64,000 bases of DNA from Ophioderma brevispina. Taxonomy: Eukaryota; Echinodermata; Ophiuroidea; Amphilepidida; Ophiodermatidae. Location: the NCBI GenBank assembly GCA_023653785.1, contig JAMKCH010057072.1, forward strand, positions 25,243 through 89,242. Reading direction: 5' to 3'. The notes below the pieces were generated by a model. The model worked only from the letters and a program-made list of their open reading frames with translations. It was not told where the DNA came from and did no database searches. Every line of letters begins with the position of its first letter. The first letter of the stretch is position 1. The position numbers and the translations under genes were made by a program. This document shows, one piece after another, positions 1 through 11,848 of the stretch.

Positions 1-111
1 TTCGGTTTTTATTTGAGAAATCATAAAAATGTGATATTTTATGGCAAAATTTGTGAACCAATGGAAACTTTTTTTCTCTTACAGGCCTATATTTTGTTCA
101 CAAACGATCTA

Positions 112-530
112 AGAGTCAGCAAATTTAATGCACTTGTCAATTTCAATCCCGGCCCTGGGGGTCCCGGGACTAGCGGGGACTTAGCCGGGAATGTACATTT
201 TGCTGTCGTGACACCCCTGCCTTTGTCCCCGCTAAAGTAGCATGAAATCCCGGGTAGCCGGGCTTACATTTTTTGTACATCACCCGCTTTGTACATCCCC
301 CGCTATGTCCCGGCCCCTACTAGCCGGGCTTCGGTGTGACAATCCCCTATATTCTCTTCCAATGGGGGCGGGGACTGATTTAAAACTCTGTACAATCCGG
401 CTTGGCCGGCTTGCGACAACAGGTCAGCTATATACAAATCATCCTACTTTGGATCGCCGAGTGTCAGAACCGAGCCGAAATTTAAAACCACATCGGAAGT
501 TATGTTTGAGCAACAAACCGCGTTAGTTTG
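112..530. repeat. GC-rich dispersed repeat, copy 1
   Basis: This stretch is rich in CCCGG and GCCGGG motifs and is much more GC-rich than its surroundings. Positions 128-156 match the reverse complement of 5475-5504 almost exactly (core cacttgtcaatttcaatccc), so the same element sits in inverted orientation near 5.3 kb. Two overlapping short open frames here look like by-products of the base composition. I do not recognise the family and see no transposase. Confidence 0.6.
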
Positions 531-1446
531 GTTTGTTAAATATCACATTATCACACGGCGATATTCCGACCACGAGAACATAGCCGATAAATTCTAAAAC
601 CTGCATCATATCTTCCAACGGAAACTTCAGCAACAAGAAAAAAAAAAAAAACAAAAATCTCTGGTGATTGTCGCTTTTGGTCTGCCTACCTCTGTGCTAG
701 TGACTTGCTAAAATAAAATTGAAATTAGCCTATCCCCTGCCGTACTCTGTCCAGTGGGTACACTATATTGCGACCCCTGCCCCAGGGGGAGGGTACTCAA
801 GCATCTTTGTTGGATGCATGATGGGTTGCATCTAGCCGCATATAAGGCCAAAAAATATGTTGCTCCAAGGTGACGCCGCGCCGTTTGTAAATTCTGTGAT
901 AAATTTAAAAAAAGTTATGCAGAACTTTTTTTATTTTTTTAATTTTCCAAAAAAAAAAAATGTTGAACTATCCTGATTTTTTTGTTGAAAACTAAACACC
1001 CGATTCAAGCGATTTGCAGCTCTCGGCAACATAATTCATCCTGCCACTAGTACGTTTTCGCCGTATTTTGTCCGTTTCCCGAGTCCCTAAAGTGCTTAAA
1101 AAAGTAACTTTTCCATAAAAAATTTTAAAAAAAGAAAAAACCTAAAAAATTAAAAAAAAAAAAAACCCATAAAATTCTGAAATTTTGTCCATCTTTTAAA
1201 TGATATTTTTTTTCTTGAATTGGCCAAAATATTGGGCATCACAATATCAATGATTAACAAACCCCGACTTTTATTCCCGACAATTTTCCTGTTACCAACA
1301 TTTGTTTTTATGCTGTTTCAATATAGCCCTATATTAATGCACTCAAGCCCTCAGTTATTATTGTGTAAGCCAATGGTGCATTCTCCTGAAATCATCACAA
1401 TGCATAAGAAAAAAGGCACATTATGATTTTACTCTCACTATAATTT
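531..1446. other. AT-rich stretch, no gene seen
   Basis: Homopolymer-rich DNA with many A and T runs (for example 642-655 and 1146-1165). No splice-flanked coding block, RNA gene or clear repeat boundary was recognised on either strand. Confidence 0.5.
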
Positions 1447-1760
1447 TTTGTCTCCACTTAAGTAAAATACTAAAGATATTCTATAGATGATCCATGCCGC
1501 CTCTGATCAGCTCCTAGGCGCCACCTAACTGCCCGAATGGAGCTTTGTCGAGGTTTGGGTCCAGCCAATTCGTTTGCAAGTGCCATCTCCCATGCAGCCG
1601 ACCTGGCTTATGGCCTTTTTTTTATCTCCACTTAGGTAAAATACTGAAAGGATATAATAAGTAATAGAATAGATCCTGGCCATCTAATTCAGCTCCTCAT
1701 GTGAGCATTCAACTGTCGGAGCTTTGTTGTGTTGGGTCAGTCGGTATTGTATCATGTGTT
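1447..1760. repeat. Degenerate tandem duplication, unit about 180 bp
   Basis: The segment beginning tctccacttaagtaaaatac at about 1452 recurs at about 1626 (tctccacttaggtaaaatac). It is followed in both copies by a similar order of motifs: gatcc, tcagctcct, an aactg block, ggagctttgt, and gggtc. Divergence is substantial, so the duplication is old or belongs to a dispersed family present here as a dimer. Confidence 0.6.
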
Positions 1761-3719
1761 GTTTGAACAGAAGCACTTTGATATTTATGAGTGACTAATG
1801 AGTTTTGTCATAAAAAATAATTAAAAATGGGCGTACCGCATTAGTTCTCAAAACACTCATCAGCTTTGAGGCAACTATATTTTTTTGGCCTAACAAGCGA
1901 AAAACGTGCATAAACACATATATTTTTTTGTAGTTGCAATCCCCATTTTTCGGCTCCATTGAAAATCGTATTGACACTTGCCCCGTTTTTTTTGAGGACG
2001 GTTTGCATCTTCCTGAAAATTATGAACACAACATCACTTATTAGGCATAACCACAAGTCTCATGCTATAGTCCTAAATTTTGATTTGAATTTTCCATGTA
2101 TTTCGTGAACTGAAGATTTTTTGTGGGATCCCAAAGTTACTTGGGCACGCAATTGCGAATTATATCCCTCATTCGTGAGACTCACCCATTGTGTGAGAGT
2201 TGAACAACCCGAATTATTTTCCTCTGTATCCCGACACCTGTTTCAAGAGGATTGCCATCTTGCGCGCATTTGAATCAGTGGCAGATTTAAGAGTCGCAGG
2301 GTCAGCAGCTGCTGACAGGGGCCCCCTAAAATTGCTCTCAGGCCCCCTCCGACACCCTCTAGTCGGCACTAAAGTGCAACATTGCTCTGCGAAAGCGACG
2401 CTATAGGCCCCACCTAAGCTGCTACAGGGCCCTTTCCTTCATATCCGCCACTGTTTGAATAGTTGTTTGTTCTTACAGGAACCATGGTTAACACTAAGGT
2501 TTGGTTGAGTATTTTTGTTATGTTATCTTTTTTTGTTGCCGAATTGTTATTTGTACTAGTGATTTTTCTCAAATAACATAATAATAACTTCCTTCAGGCT
2601 GAGTCTGTTTTGTGACTTGTTTAAAGGCGAATATATGATATTACTCATCTGTACAATTATATTTCTACGGCCTGGGAAAAAGGGGAATTTATTATTTTCA
2701 TTAAAGTTGTAATACACTGACCAATTATGAGAAAAACAGTAGTTTTGGGTAACTTTTTTCAAATTAAAAGACAACGTTAGTAAATATTTGATTTGAAACA
2801 TTGTTAAAATATTAACACTTATAAAAAAAATAAACCATTTCCAAGATCTTATTGCCCAAGCAACCAAACCCACTCTCATATTAAATGGTTAAAATTTTAC
2901 TAAAATCTTTCTTTCTTCACATTTCCCAAATAAAAAAAGGAAATTTATGGGCATTAAATTAGATTTGTTATACTTTTTAGATTCTTGAGCAATCTTCAAT
3001 TTCCCCCGTTCTCTAATTATAAATGGTTAGACCCGAGGGCCGGGGACCTCAGCTCGGCGCGCCTTGTGGTAAATTGAGCTGACATTAACGCAGAGACCTG
3101 GACAAAAGGCTTTACTCTGGCTGAACGGTGCGTTGGTTGCAAAAAAACTTGCAATTGATCCCACTAAAATTGTAAATTTGAATGGGAATAACACTGCCAA
3201 AACAAGTTTGGAAATTGCGATTACCGTACATTTAATTTTGATTTATTAAAATTAAAATTAATCATAGAGTTTTTTTTTACTTTTTTTATTTTTTTCAGTT
3301 TTTTAATTTTTTGTAATATTTGCATTTTCATATTAAAAATGCTCCAGTTCTGACTTTCAATGAATGACAATATTCTGGCATTAGTCAAGAAATATCAAAT
3401 AGCTTGACTATTTACCTACGGCGATTTTATTATGAATTAAATGAATCAGACAACTTATATTAATTTCTTGTGATTCAATTGAATATTAATTGTTTAAACA
3501 TTTTTCCGTTGATTTTTGATGTTTTTCTGGCGATTTTACGTTGAAAAATATCAATCCTCGGATTAGTTGATAATCTCGTCGTTCGACAGACGTGCGTTTG
3601 TGTGCTACAGATCGGACTGCAATGGTATTCTAATAAACTGTGATAGGGTCTATCCATGTCAACACTTGAAGCAATAGTTGCACCACAGCATGTCATGGAT
3701 ATAATTTTTCTTTTTTGGG
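1761..3719. other. No gene or element recognised
   Basis: Mostly AT-rich sequence with a GC-rich pocket at 3030-3130 and a GC-rich patch at 2280-2450. Short open frames on both strands show no recognisable protein similarity and no flanking splice sites. Confidence 0.4.
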
Positions 3720-5015
3720 TGTGAAGATAGATATGATGAGAAATGAAATCCTGAAATTTTGAGCTTCATACCACCTTCCGTTTTCCCACAGGAAATTCAG
3801 AAATTTAGGGGGGGGGGTCACCATCAACTGCTGTGCGATGCGAAAGACAATTTTGAGAGGGCCATAAACCTGTAATGGGACCCTCCCCAACTTTGAAATC
3901 ACTATCTGGGGATTTTTGTGTGTAGAATTCAAATCTGGCATCACAAATGTGATGCTCCTTACTAATTCAAGTTAATTTGGGTGTCAAAATGCAATATCGT
4001 CCTCTGGGACCAAGTTTTGGGGGTCAGACCCGTAAGTAGCAATATTTTTAATGTCAATTTTCTTGTTAATCCAAGTCACACTGCAGGACTTTTCTACCAG
4101 TACAAATCATAATGTTACATTTGGTAAGTAATAGTGAGTATACAGCCTATTTAAAATCCCAATTTTGCATTTGACATAAAGTGGCCCCCCTGAAAATCAA
4201 TGGTTGCCATATGACATCACCCTCTACTTCAGATAGTTGAGATACATCATCAAAGAACTATTCTTGAAAGAACAAGCTTGGTGTTTTGATGTCTTCATTG
4301 TTTTCGCAGCACAAGACCCTTTTGCTGATATCCCCATAGAATGTATAATAGTGAATAACACTGTCATGTGTACAATTGACCCCTTGGTCACATATACCTT
4401 TGTGTGGTAACTTTGAGTGTGGAATTTTTGCTGTGAAAAATAAAGACAAAAACCAAGCTAGTTTTTTGCAAGGAAGTTTTTTAATAAATGATATATCTTC
4501 AACATATCTGAAGTAGAGGGTGGTTCGATTGTCAACATGGTGTTCAGGGGGGTCAAAATGTGTCCAAAAAAGTACATGCCATTTTCAAGGGGCTGTAACC
4601 TCACTTATTACTTTTCTATGTTGTTCTAATTGTAAATGGTTTAAAGGTCTACATGTACTTCTGATTGACCAAAAGATGGACAGTAAAAATGTTCTTACTT
4701 TTGGTGTTAGACCCCTCCAGCCTTGGCCCCGCATGAACAAAGGCGAGCATATTGAGGCCTCATTAACTCTAAAAGTAAACACGCTATGACCTTTCTGATG
4801 CCAGATTTGAATTCTACATCTACAAACCAAAATTACCCTTAGAAGTGATTTCAAAGTGTGGAGCTCCCTTACTAATGGTGTGACCCTCTCAACATGAGTC
4901 TTTCACATGTTGGGCGGCACTTTTGATGATGACCCCCCTACTTTCCAATTGCTCTAGTGGAAAACAAATGGACTATGACGCTCAAATTTCAGGATTTTAT
5001 AATCCATCAATGTCT
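3720..5015. mobile_element. 1.3-kb foldback (long inverted repeat) element
   Basis: Two arms of roughly 550 bp are imperfect reverse complements, separated by about 200 bp. Outer match: the reverse complement of 3720-3945 reads gatgccagatttgaattcta, then a gtgatttcaaag block, gaccctctca-like and gatgacccccc blocks, and caaaatttcaggatt. The same order is found at 4799-5005. Inner match: catcaccctctacttcagat at about 4214 pairs with its reverse complement at 4507-4525. The spacer (4260-4455) has a 63-codon minus-strand open frame with no recognisable similarity. No transposase is visible, so it is probably a non-autonomous foldback DNA transposon, though a palindromic duplication of unique DNA cannot be excluded. 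Confidence 0.8.
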
Positions 5016-5144
5016 CCACCACACTTAAAGAGTGAAAAAAATCCCATTGACGTTCTGCTGTGCACAATCTCGAAATGTTGACATGGAATAGGCCATATAC
5101 TACAGATGTGACGGGCGATACTGCTCACTGATAGCCTGATTTTA

Positions 5145-5510
5145 TATGGTGGTGACACATGCGTTAAAAGTCACCCGTTTTTGTACCTCCCGGTTTAAGT
5201 CCCTATCATCATGATTGTCCCGGCAGGGCGGGGACAAGCTAACGTACATTCCCGCGGAAGATTTAGTATCTGCCACAGGATACGAATTCAGCAACGTTAA
5301 CTGAATAAAACCGCATTTTAAAGGTGCCAAATTTTTAAGTGTGGCAGAATTAACTAACTTCATTCCAACCCTCCCGCCAAGTCCCGTCTAACATCCCGGC
5401 TTGCGGGGGCAATACTTTTTTGGGTACATGCCCGGATAAATTCCCGGCATATACCCCGCTTATCCCGGACTCCAAGGGCCGGGATTGAAATTGACAAGTG
5501 CATAATGAAA
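5145..5510. repeat. GC-rich dispersed repeat, copy 2, interrupted by a small MITE
   Basis: CCCGG-rich sequence related in inverted orientation to 112-530. It is split by the ~100-bp element at 5259-5361. The right end (5475-5504) is the reverse complement of 128-156. Confidence 0.6.
5259..5361. mobile_element. ~100-bp MITE, copy 1 (diverged)
   Basis: The internal order tgccacagg, tacgaattc, gcaacgttaac, gaataaa, accgca, tgccaaattt, taagtg and gcagaat is shared with the better preserved copy at 27186-27286. The left end (atttagtatctgccac) and right end (gtggcagaattaac) are imperfect inverted repeats. It is inserted inside the GC-rich repeat at 5145-5510 and is therefore the younger of the two. 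Confidence 0.8.
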
Positions 5511-5859
5511 AACAACGTTCCGATCTATTCATTCTGCAACTGATAAAAATATAAACAGTGAAATAAAATCCACACCACAATTTCCATTCTTTTTTGCCTA
5601 TAGACCCGCTCTAGACGCATTGTGAAAATCCATAATTGCCATTATGCTTATATAAACGATATGTATACGAAACAAAACAAACATAGCATTATAAGCAGGA
5701 TTGGACTGACTTACTATAGGGTTTGCTCAAGAAATTTTCATAGATATTTTTGTTTGTAAATAGCCTTACCTTCCAGCCAGACTGACGTCACTCGAACATC
5801 GTCTTGGATGAATGGACTTTCAGTGATGAATATTTGTGGGGTGTAATAATCTTTGATAA

Positions 5860-6420
5860 CTTACACACACAGTCGCACACATTGTGCGACTTTTGATTGT
5901 GTAGGGCCTAACTTTTTGTTTGTTTGTCTTGTGTGACTTTAAATATCTTTTAACTGCTAAAATGCCATCTATAGGCTACCCCCTCTCCCTAAGAGAAACC
6001 CTTGCTTCTATGGCCAGACAAACAAGAAAAATGTACACAAAGTAACAATACTGTAATGAAGACACACACACATACACATTTTCACCGACAACCGAGGACA
6101 TGTGTACAAGACCTGACTTTTCACAGCAGAACTGACGACACACACATCTGACAGTTAATCGCCTCACCGTGGACTTTTACACAGAAATTTGACTTTTCAT
6201 GGAGAAGTGCGGACATGACTGTAGACCTACAACTGCGGACCCCTACCTATGGGTTTTAACAGTTTTACGTCTCTATGGCACTGTCTGCCAACCGAGGACG
6301 TCCTTCAAAATTTATGTGTTCTCGGTTTATGGGGAAAAGTCAAGGGTGTGTCCTCATTTGTCGGTGAAAACAAACTCACACACACACACCAAAAAAACTT
6401 GCCTATATAGAGTCAAATTT
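5860..6420. repeat. AC-rich block with inverted repeats
   Basis: Contains (AC)n tracts near 6060-6075 and 6380-6395. Positions about 6061-6122 (ttttcaccgacaac, gaggacat, gacttttc) are mirrored as reverse complement at about 6335-6395 (gaaaagtcaagg, tgtcctcat, ttgtcggtgaaaa). This is consistent with a small foldback element of about 340 bp. No coding evidence. Confidence 0.6.
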
Positions 6421-6753
6421 ATTTATTGTGCAATGCATTTTATGCTATACAAAAGCCGCAACAATGAATATCAGTCGGATGAAATTAACACACGTCAATG
6501 TCCTTTAAACGCAGCAAACACAACATGTTTGATGCCTGCGTATTAGCGTTTCAAGCCATCACATTTACTGTTTGCCTTGCCTGCATCAACCATTTAACTG
6601 GACTTGTTTTTTTTAGAATTCTGTGCACTAATTACAAAAGTGCAATCTTTAGTTGCTCGTAAAGAATTTCCCCAAAGCCGATTTTGGCCAATTTTAGATA
6701 TGTGTGATAGACAATAAAAAGCTGCATCCGACAGTACCAAAATTTGTTGCCGA

Positions 6754-7036
6754 GAATTAATTGTGACCTGCTCCCACAAACCGGACAAGTCGCCAGAAAG
6801 CACTTAGTATAGGAGAAGAGATTCATAAAACTTTGTTAAAAAATCAATAGAAAACAAGAATTTTCAAGGCCTATATTGATTTTTGATGGACAAAAGAAAG
6901 TGCAATCTTTTACAAGTTATACATCATTTCAAGTGTTTTCTCATCATTTCAAATCTGGACATATCTCAAAATGAAAATTTTTCCACGACTTTATCCAGGT
7001 TTCGTGGGAGCAGTCACAATTTAATTCCAGCTGATG
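6754..7036. repeat. Inverted repeat pair, arms about 43 bp
   Basis: Left arm 6754-6796 (aattaattgtgacctgctcc, then cacaaaccgg) pairs with right arm 6994-7036 (ccaggtttcgtgggagcag, then tcacaatttaatt) with a few mismatches. The ~200-bp loop shows no gene. The nature of the element is unknown. Confidence 0.6.
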
Positions 7037-7309
7037 GCCTCACCATTGCTCTCACGACTGAACTACTTATGGGTCTCATGGAGGAATCTGCTACTCTTAC
7101 CTCTCCTCAGTCCTTGAAATTATAATGCAAAACCACTGTACCAAAGGATTTCGATCCTGCAATGCTTGCAGAACTGTCGGGACATGGAATCACTGTTTGG
7201 CCTCATGTATAACCCTTATAGCGATGGGTAGAATAATGCTAACATTTTACTTCCTAAAATTAAGGTATATTCCAGATGATATTGTTAATGTGTGTGTAAC
7301 AAAGTTTTA

Positions 7310-7876
7310 TCTGCTAAGCAAAAATGCACATTTTTGAAGAGTGCCCCCATTTTAAAAAATTTGATATTTTGGCACAGTTACGTTGTAATTGTCTAGAAAC
7401 TATAACTGCGAACGAGAATCCTAAAAATGTGTATTTATCATAAAATACGCGATTTTGTAATTAGAATTGGGATCCCAGATTGGACTTAACGGCAGAGCTG
7501 CAAATGCTATGTTTATGTCCGTCCATGATGAAATAGTGCCACCACGAGACAATACCTTTAACTTTTTACTGCCTGAATCAATAAAACAACTAATGATGAG
7601 CGTAGACACGTCCAGAGGCGACTATTGTCCATTCCCTTCCCCCGGCTATTTCCCATTGGAAGGCCGTTTCCACAGTGGTTTTAATATTGGAGATCTCCGA
7701 TAATAATTATTCTAATTACAAAATTCCTCCTTCTTTTGAATACACAGAATTTTCGAGTTTACCATTCACAAGGTTAGTTTACTAGCCAGTTACCATGCAA
7801 ACCATTAAAAATCTCAAATTTTTTGGTTGAAAATTGGAGGCGCCTTCAAACAATGTGCTATTCTTTGCTTTAAGGG
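7310..7876. mobile_element. MITE family A, copy 1
   Basis: The left terminus reads cacatttttgaagagtgcc, then cccattt; the reverse complement of the right terminus reads cacattgtttgaaggcgcct, then ccaattttc, giving terminal inverted repeats of about 40 bp. The interior is shared with 16295-16841: gggatccca at 7470, a block reading atgatgaaa, atagtgcca, then caataaaacaactaatg and gagcgtagaca. The open frame at 7467-7703 lies wholly within the element and resembles no known protein. No transposase is present, so it is non-autonomous. Confidence 0.85.
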
Positions 7877-8788
7877 GCATCAACTCGATCCTCGCCTCAC
7901 CCCAAGCTTTCCACCCTATCAAACATAAGCTTTTGGAAACCACAAGAAACCGTGTATTTTTCTTCGATCCCTTCATCCTGCAAATCTTTGGACTTTGTTC
8001 CCCATTGTGATGCTACAGGCTAAAATGAGGTTTGTTTACAGTAAACCGTCAAAATAGTTTTTGTACAGTACTCTGTGGACTATTTAATACAACCATTTAC
8101 CACCCATTTAAAATGGGATGTCAGACGAAATGAAAATTTTGCACTTATTTTGGTGATGGCCCTTCCTAAGAAGCACGAAAATACATGTTGTAATCAGGTT
8201 AGGGCACCTTTTAAAAAATGCACTAACTGGTGAGTACACTGAGAGTTTGTAATTTGACATTTGGCAAAATAATTAAGTTGTAAAGTTCTCTAGGTAAAAA
8301 GGATCTAATTTTGCTTTGTTTTTTGTTGATGCACACATGGTTGATTCACTGTGAATTATGCATATTAATATGCCATTGTGATGCTCTCCACAGATAGCGC
8401 TTTCCAGTAGGTAATGTGATGAACCTCTTTTGGACATCTACGTCTGGATTTTAATTATCGCTCTTTTCCTCTATACCGCCAACCATGATTTTTGGGGGCC
8501 TGACTTGCTCAAATATAATACAGTGAAACATAAGATCTCAGGTGTAGTTGGCCTCAAGTAGGGAACTTTCAATCTGTTTCAGCATTCTCTCTCCAGCCCT
8601 TCAGCTTAAAATATTGAGAACCCCTGTTATATTATCTAAGATCCAGTCTAGTAATTCCTATCTTCTTTTTCTAAATTGAAAAAAAATTTAATTTTGTCTT
8701 TTTTTCTAGGATCAGGACAATCAAAAAGCTCTAACCACTTTTTAATAAATGAGTCGTTACACAATGAGATTCAAGTTAGATTTCTTAC
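7877..8788. other. No gene or element recognised
   Basis: AT-rich sequence between MITE A and the last ALDH8A1 exon that I could identify. It is probably intronic for ALDH8A1 if the C-terminal exons lie further left. I looked here for the conserved C-terminal ALDH blocks (EIFGP, FGGMKSSG) on the minus strand and did not see them. Confidence 0.4.
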
Positions 8789-8947
8789 TCTTTTTCCACC
8801 TGGAAGCTCTATACTCTCATTTCCACACATCATTATTCCACCATCCTTCACAGCACTGCCAATATCTTTAACTTATTGCGATGTTGCTGACTGATTAGGG
8901 CGCCCATTCTTGTGTTTGGAGGGCATCAGGAGAACAACAGTTATTTC
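8789..8947 (-). CDS. ALDH8A1: ALDH8A1 internal exon e (residues around 330-385), with frame breaks
   Basis: On the minus strand a block reads MGALISQQHRNK, followed after a small frame break by VKDIGSAVKDGGIMMCGNE and LPGGKR. This matches the ALDH8A1 region that in human reads ...IGALISKAHLEKVRSYVKRALAEG...CGEG...LP. The exon is bounded by a candidate acceptor at 8948-8949 (tacag) and a good donor (gtaaga) at 8783-8788. The first ~25 bases do not give a clean reading frame. It follows the catalytic-cysteine exon after an intron of 206 bp. ALDH8A1 oxidises 2-aminomuconate-6-semialdehyde to 2-aminomuconate with NAD+ in cytosolic tryptophan (kynurenine) catabolism. Any C-terminal exons would lie at lower coordinates or outside the window. 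Confidence 0.82.
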
Positions 8948-9153
8948 CTGTACAGTAGAACGCCAATAATTGTTATGTAACATCTGTACAATAAGATATT
9001 GAATAAAATTTAAAAGTGTTTGAGGAAGGTAGTAGCTACCGAAAAGAGCCAATATCTATCTCAACCTCAAAGTAGACCTAGAGAATCGGACATGTAGGCA
9101 TTCAATGGACACAACCGTATGTCTTTGTTTTATAGGGTTAGTGAGACACTTAC

Positions 9154-9330
9154 TTTGTCTCTTCCACATCACTTCTCAACAAATTTGTCAAATATGTTTG
9201 TCTGTACTAGATGCGACGCTACCGAAGACAGATCGCTCCTTGATTTGAGAAACTGGATCGGATACACGTCTCTATCAATCATCCAGATCGATGTGCTCCA
9301 AACCTATGTGGCTGGATTCTTTCCTCCAAG
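9154..9330 (-). CDS. ALDH8A1: ALDH8A1 internal exon d, carries the catalytic cysteine; with frame breaks
   Basis: The exon opens after the acceptor ttgacag with LGGKNPAT, the cofactor-side motif whose catalytic Glu is the last codon of the previous exon (SLE|LGG). It continues, after a break of frame, with RSSFSNQGAICL; the Cys here (codon at 9228-9230) occupies the active-site position of the family (human: FANQGEICLC). It ends with IFDKFVEK, then a broken V-EET block before the donor gtaagt (9148-9153). Length is 177 nt against about 180 expected. At least three small indels are needed to read through. Exon boundaries and phases agree with the neighbouring exons, which argues for a genuine split gene and not a processed copy. 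Whether the breaks are assembly errors or decay is not settled by sequence alone. Confidence 0.88.
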
Positions 9331-9398
9331 CTGTCAATGAGACGAATTGTAGGTGATGATCACTATGGTGTTATATTAGATGGAAGCCTTCCCCTTCT

Positions 9399-9592
9399 GT
9401 TTTTAGGACCGGAGTGAAGAGCGAAGGAACGGGAGCGAAAGTTAATGGTATATGAAAAACTGAATAAACCTCAATATCACATTGGCTTTATCCGTAATGA
9501 TTACAAAATAGTGTCTAATCGACCTTCCTTTGCTCTTCGTTTCGGTCCTCAAACGGAACGAAGGCTCATCTTCGCACTCCCGGTCCTAAAAC
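9399..9592. mobile_element. Small foldback MITE (~194 bp)
   Basis: The left end gtttttaggaccggagtg and the reverse complement of the right end (gttttaggaccgggagtg) form terminal inverted repeats. Further inverted matches lie inside around gaagagcgaaggaacg and the ctttgctcttcg block. No coding capacity. It lies in the ALDH8A1 intron upstream of exon d. Confidence 0.75.
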
Positions 9593-9965
9593 ATTTCCCG
9601 TCTATATAAATCCAAAAATCACATGTGTCACTTTAATGGTATCAATGTACAAAGAAAGATTGTTTCTAACATTTGGTCACCAAGCAGAACCCCATATGCT
9701 ACTGCAGTGCTATTTAAAGGGGGATGGCCCAATTTAAGGATATGAAGCTTTCCATCTTGCATAATTGACCTTCAATCCAAAACCCCATCCCGTAAAGTTT
9801 TGCGTCCAATATTTAATCTGTTTTGATGTGATAGCTAAAAATTTCGACTTTGCAAGCCCCATACAGTACTGTGTAAATTAAATATTGGTCAACCAAAATG
9901 GGGCACATTTTCGCCTCATAACTCTTCCAACCCAAACTCTTTGGCTCCAAGATTTTCATAGGTTG
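9593..9965. other. Intronic, nothing recognised
   Basis: AT-rich ALDH8A1 intron sequence without a recognised element. Confidence 0.4.
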
Positions 9966-10340
9966 AAGGCATCTACCAGTGAATTTGATAACTCATAAAA
10001 ATGAAAAATCATCAAAACAATAAGATTTCTGCATGTTTGTAACATATAAGGTATCCTAACATACCCCTGCAAATTCATAAGATCAAAAGCAACTAAATAA
10101 AGACAAATCCGGATATTTTTTAGGTCATTACTGTCCGTACGCACACTTACTACAAAACACTATTTGATGGAAAAATCAAATCTCTGAACACTGCTGTTTT
10201 TCTTTACTTTTTCTGTAGATTTTTCAGTTGAAAAGATAACTTATGATAATTCTATATGACTTATCCTTCCCTTATAAGCTATTCCTCATGCAAATAAAAT
10301 ATTTTGACTCTATTTGGTGGATCACTGATGATGGCCTTTA
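9966..10340. mobile_element. MITE family B, copy 1 (375 bp)
   Basis: Terminal inverted repeats aaggcatctaccagtgaat at the left and atcactgatgatggccttt at the right. The interior has motifs shared with copies at 29334, 32478, 45372 and 49387: ggtatcctaacata, ccctgcaa, aataaagacaaatc, gtcattactgtccgtac, and ctctgaacactgctg. Non-autonomous; no transposase seen. Confidence 0.85.
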
Positions 10341-10484
10341 AATTAAAAAATAGTAGCTTTCTTGTCATACCTTTAAATTCACAAGGTGCCACCCATCAGG
10401 GCCCGTGGTTTTTTTTTCTGTTGGCTGTTCCTCTAACCATTTCTATAAGATTAATTTTAAACCGGATTTACAACTTTGGTATAA

Positions 10485-10521
10485 CTAACATAACTAACTA
10501 ACTAACTAACTAACTAACTAC
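10485..10521. repeat. (AACT)n microsatellite
   Basis: Tetranucleotide array of taac/aact units, about nine repeats, slightly imperfect at its left edge. Confidence 0.95.
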
Positions 10522-11258
10522 AAGTAAACCTACTAACATGATCGTCTTCATGATTAAAATTTCAGTGTAGCCATTTGAAAAGGCTCCATATTTGACCTTC
10601 AGAGCCCACAAGCTGTGAACAAGCTATTTCAAAATTCCCTGGAACCCTGACTTAAGAGACACTCGATACAGTTTGAAAATAGTGGCGCCACTAGATTTTT
10701 CAAAATTTGATATTTGCATGGTTATAAAGCTTTTTTTATATCCATTGGGCCCTCAACTGAAATTAATTAAGCCAATCAGTGTCGCTTCGTGGGGGGGGGG
10801 ATGTTAAACCTAAGAACGATTTTTAAAAAATTGATTGTCGCCGGTGACATTAATTCAGTCAGCAGACGACAAGGAAATGGCATGTAACGCAGAAAACACC
10901 CTCAGAGTGGATTCTCATGCATTTCAACCTTTTTGGGACCATCTGTGACCCTTGTTGTACAGTCTATGAATATTCATGTAATAGGCACATTTGTTGATTA
11001 CGTTATGGCAACTTAAAAGTTAACCCACAAATTATCCTTGGATGTCTTTAGCCTATTAAGTCCCATCTGCTTTTGGGTATCATGGCCTAGACTATCATTT
11101 GCGAGAACTTGAAGAAATTTAATATTATTTCTGAAAATGTGCCAGTGCCCGCTTTACTAGGCCCCACTAAACAAAAATTACAGTAAATTGCCAGAGTATC
11201 CCACAATTTTTTTTTACTAGATTGAGGCACCTCGTGAAAATAATCCCGATCAGCTTAC
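10522..11258. other. Intronic, nothing recognised
   Basis: Intron sequence between MITE B and ALDH8A1 exon c. It contains a G run at 10791-10800 and no recognised coding block or element. Confidence 0.4.
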
Positions 11259-11432
11259 CCTCCCCAGCGATCACTTCTTACAGTATGGTGCACTGGACCT
11301 TATGATATTCTATTCTGAGCTGTTTGCCGTCCCGCCATAAATGACAGCATCGACCATCAGGATGTTCAACCAATGCCTGGCCTGCTTTGTTGCCATAGCC
11401 AAACACAATGTTCACCACACCTGGAGGTAGAC
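11259..11432 (-). CDS. ALDH8A1: ALDH8A1 internal exon c (GLPPGVVNIV block), with frame breaks
   Basis: The minus strand after an acceptor at 11433-11434 (ttgatag) reads LPPGVVNIVFGYG, then NKAGQALVEHPDG. The family equivalent in human is VPPGVVNIVFGTG...EALVSHPE. Further on, RSSAPYCKK is readable in a shifted frame (human LSAPHCKK), and a final serine-leucine block precedes the donor gtaagc at 11253-11258. The first codon (Gly) is split with the preceding exon, which ends in a single G, so the phases agree. Length is 174 nt against 167 expected, consistent with several small insertions. This part of the enzyme belongs to the NAD-binding Rossmann fold. Confidence 0.87.
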
Positions 11433-11848
11433 CTATCAACCCAAGAACAAAGAAGATTTTATAAAGTTTAAGGGAAATAAAGTACGAATCCCACCCACAG
11501 CAGGGGTGATTAATTAGTTAAAGTGGAAATAAAAACAGTGGACATGTCCCAAATAGGTTGTGCAACCCCCGATTATGTGGTCGAAGAAAATGTCTACTCA
11601 GTATCATACTATATTTGGCTAATGTTAGTATGTAGGTATGTGTGTAATGTCGCAAAAGGCTCCCGCCATTTTCGATCCATATTGCGGCCAAATTCGCATG
11701 AAAGGTGCGTGATGATACCGGACGGTTTTCCTACCTTCCTCGGCTATAATTTGGACAAAATCGGTTCAAATGGCTGAAAAAATTAGCGAAAATAATGGGT
11801 CGGTTGCTACGGGAAAAGGACCATTTTGTTGTACGCTTTACTAAGCAT
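11433..11848. other. Intronic, nothing recognised
   Basis: Intron sequence; an 84-codon open frame at 11523-11777 shows no recognisable similarity or splice context. Confidence 0.35.

Noticed and set aside
7467..7703. 78-codon ORF in MITE family A
   Set aside because: The second copy of the element has this frame disrupted; there is no protein similarity.
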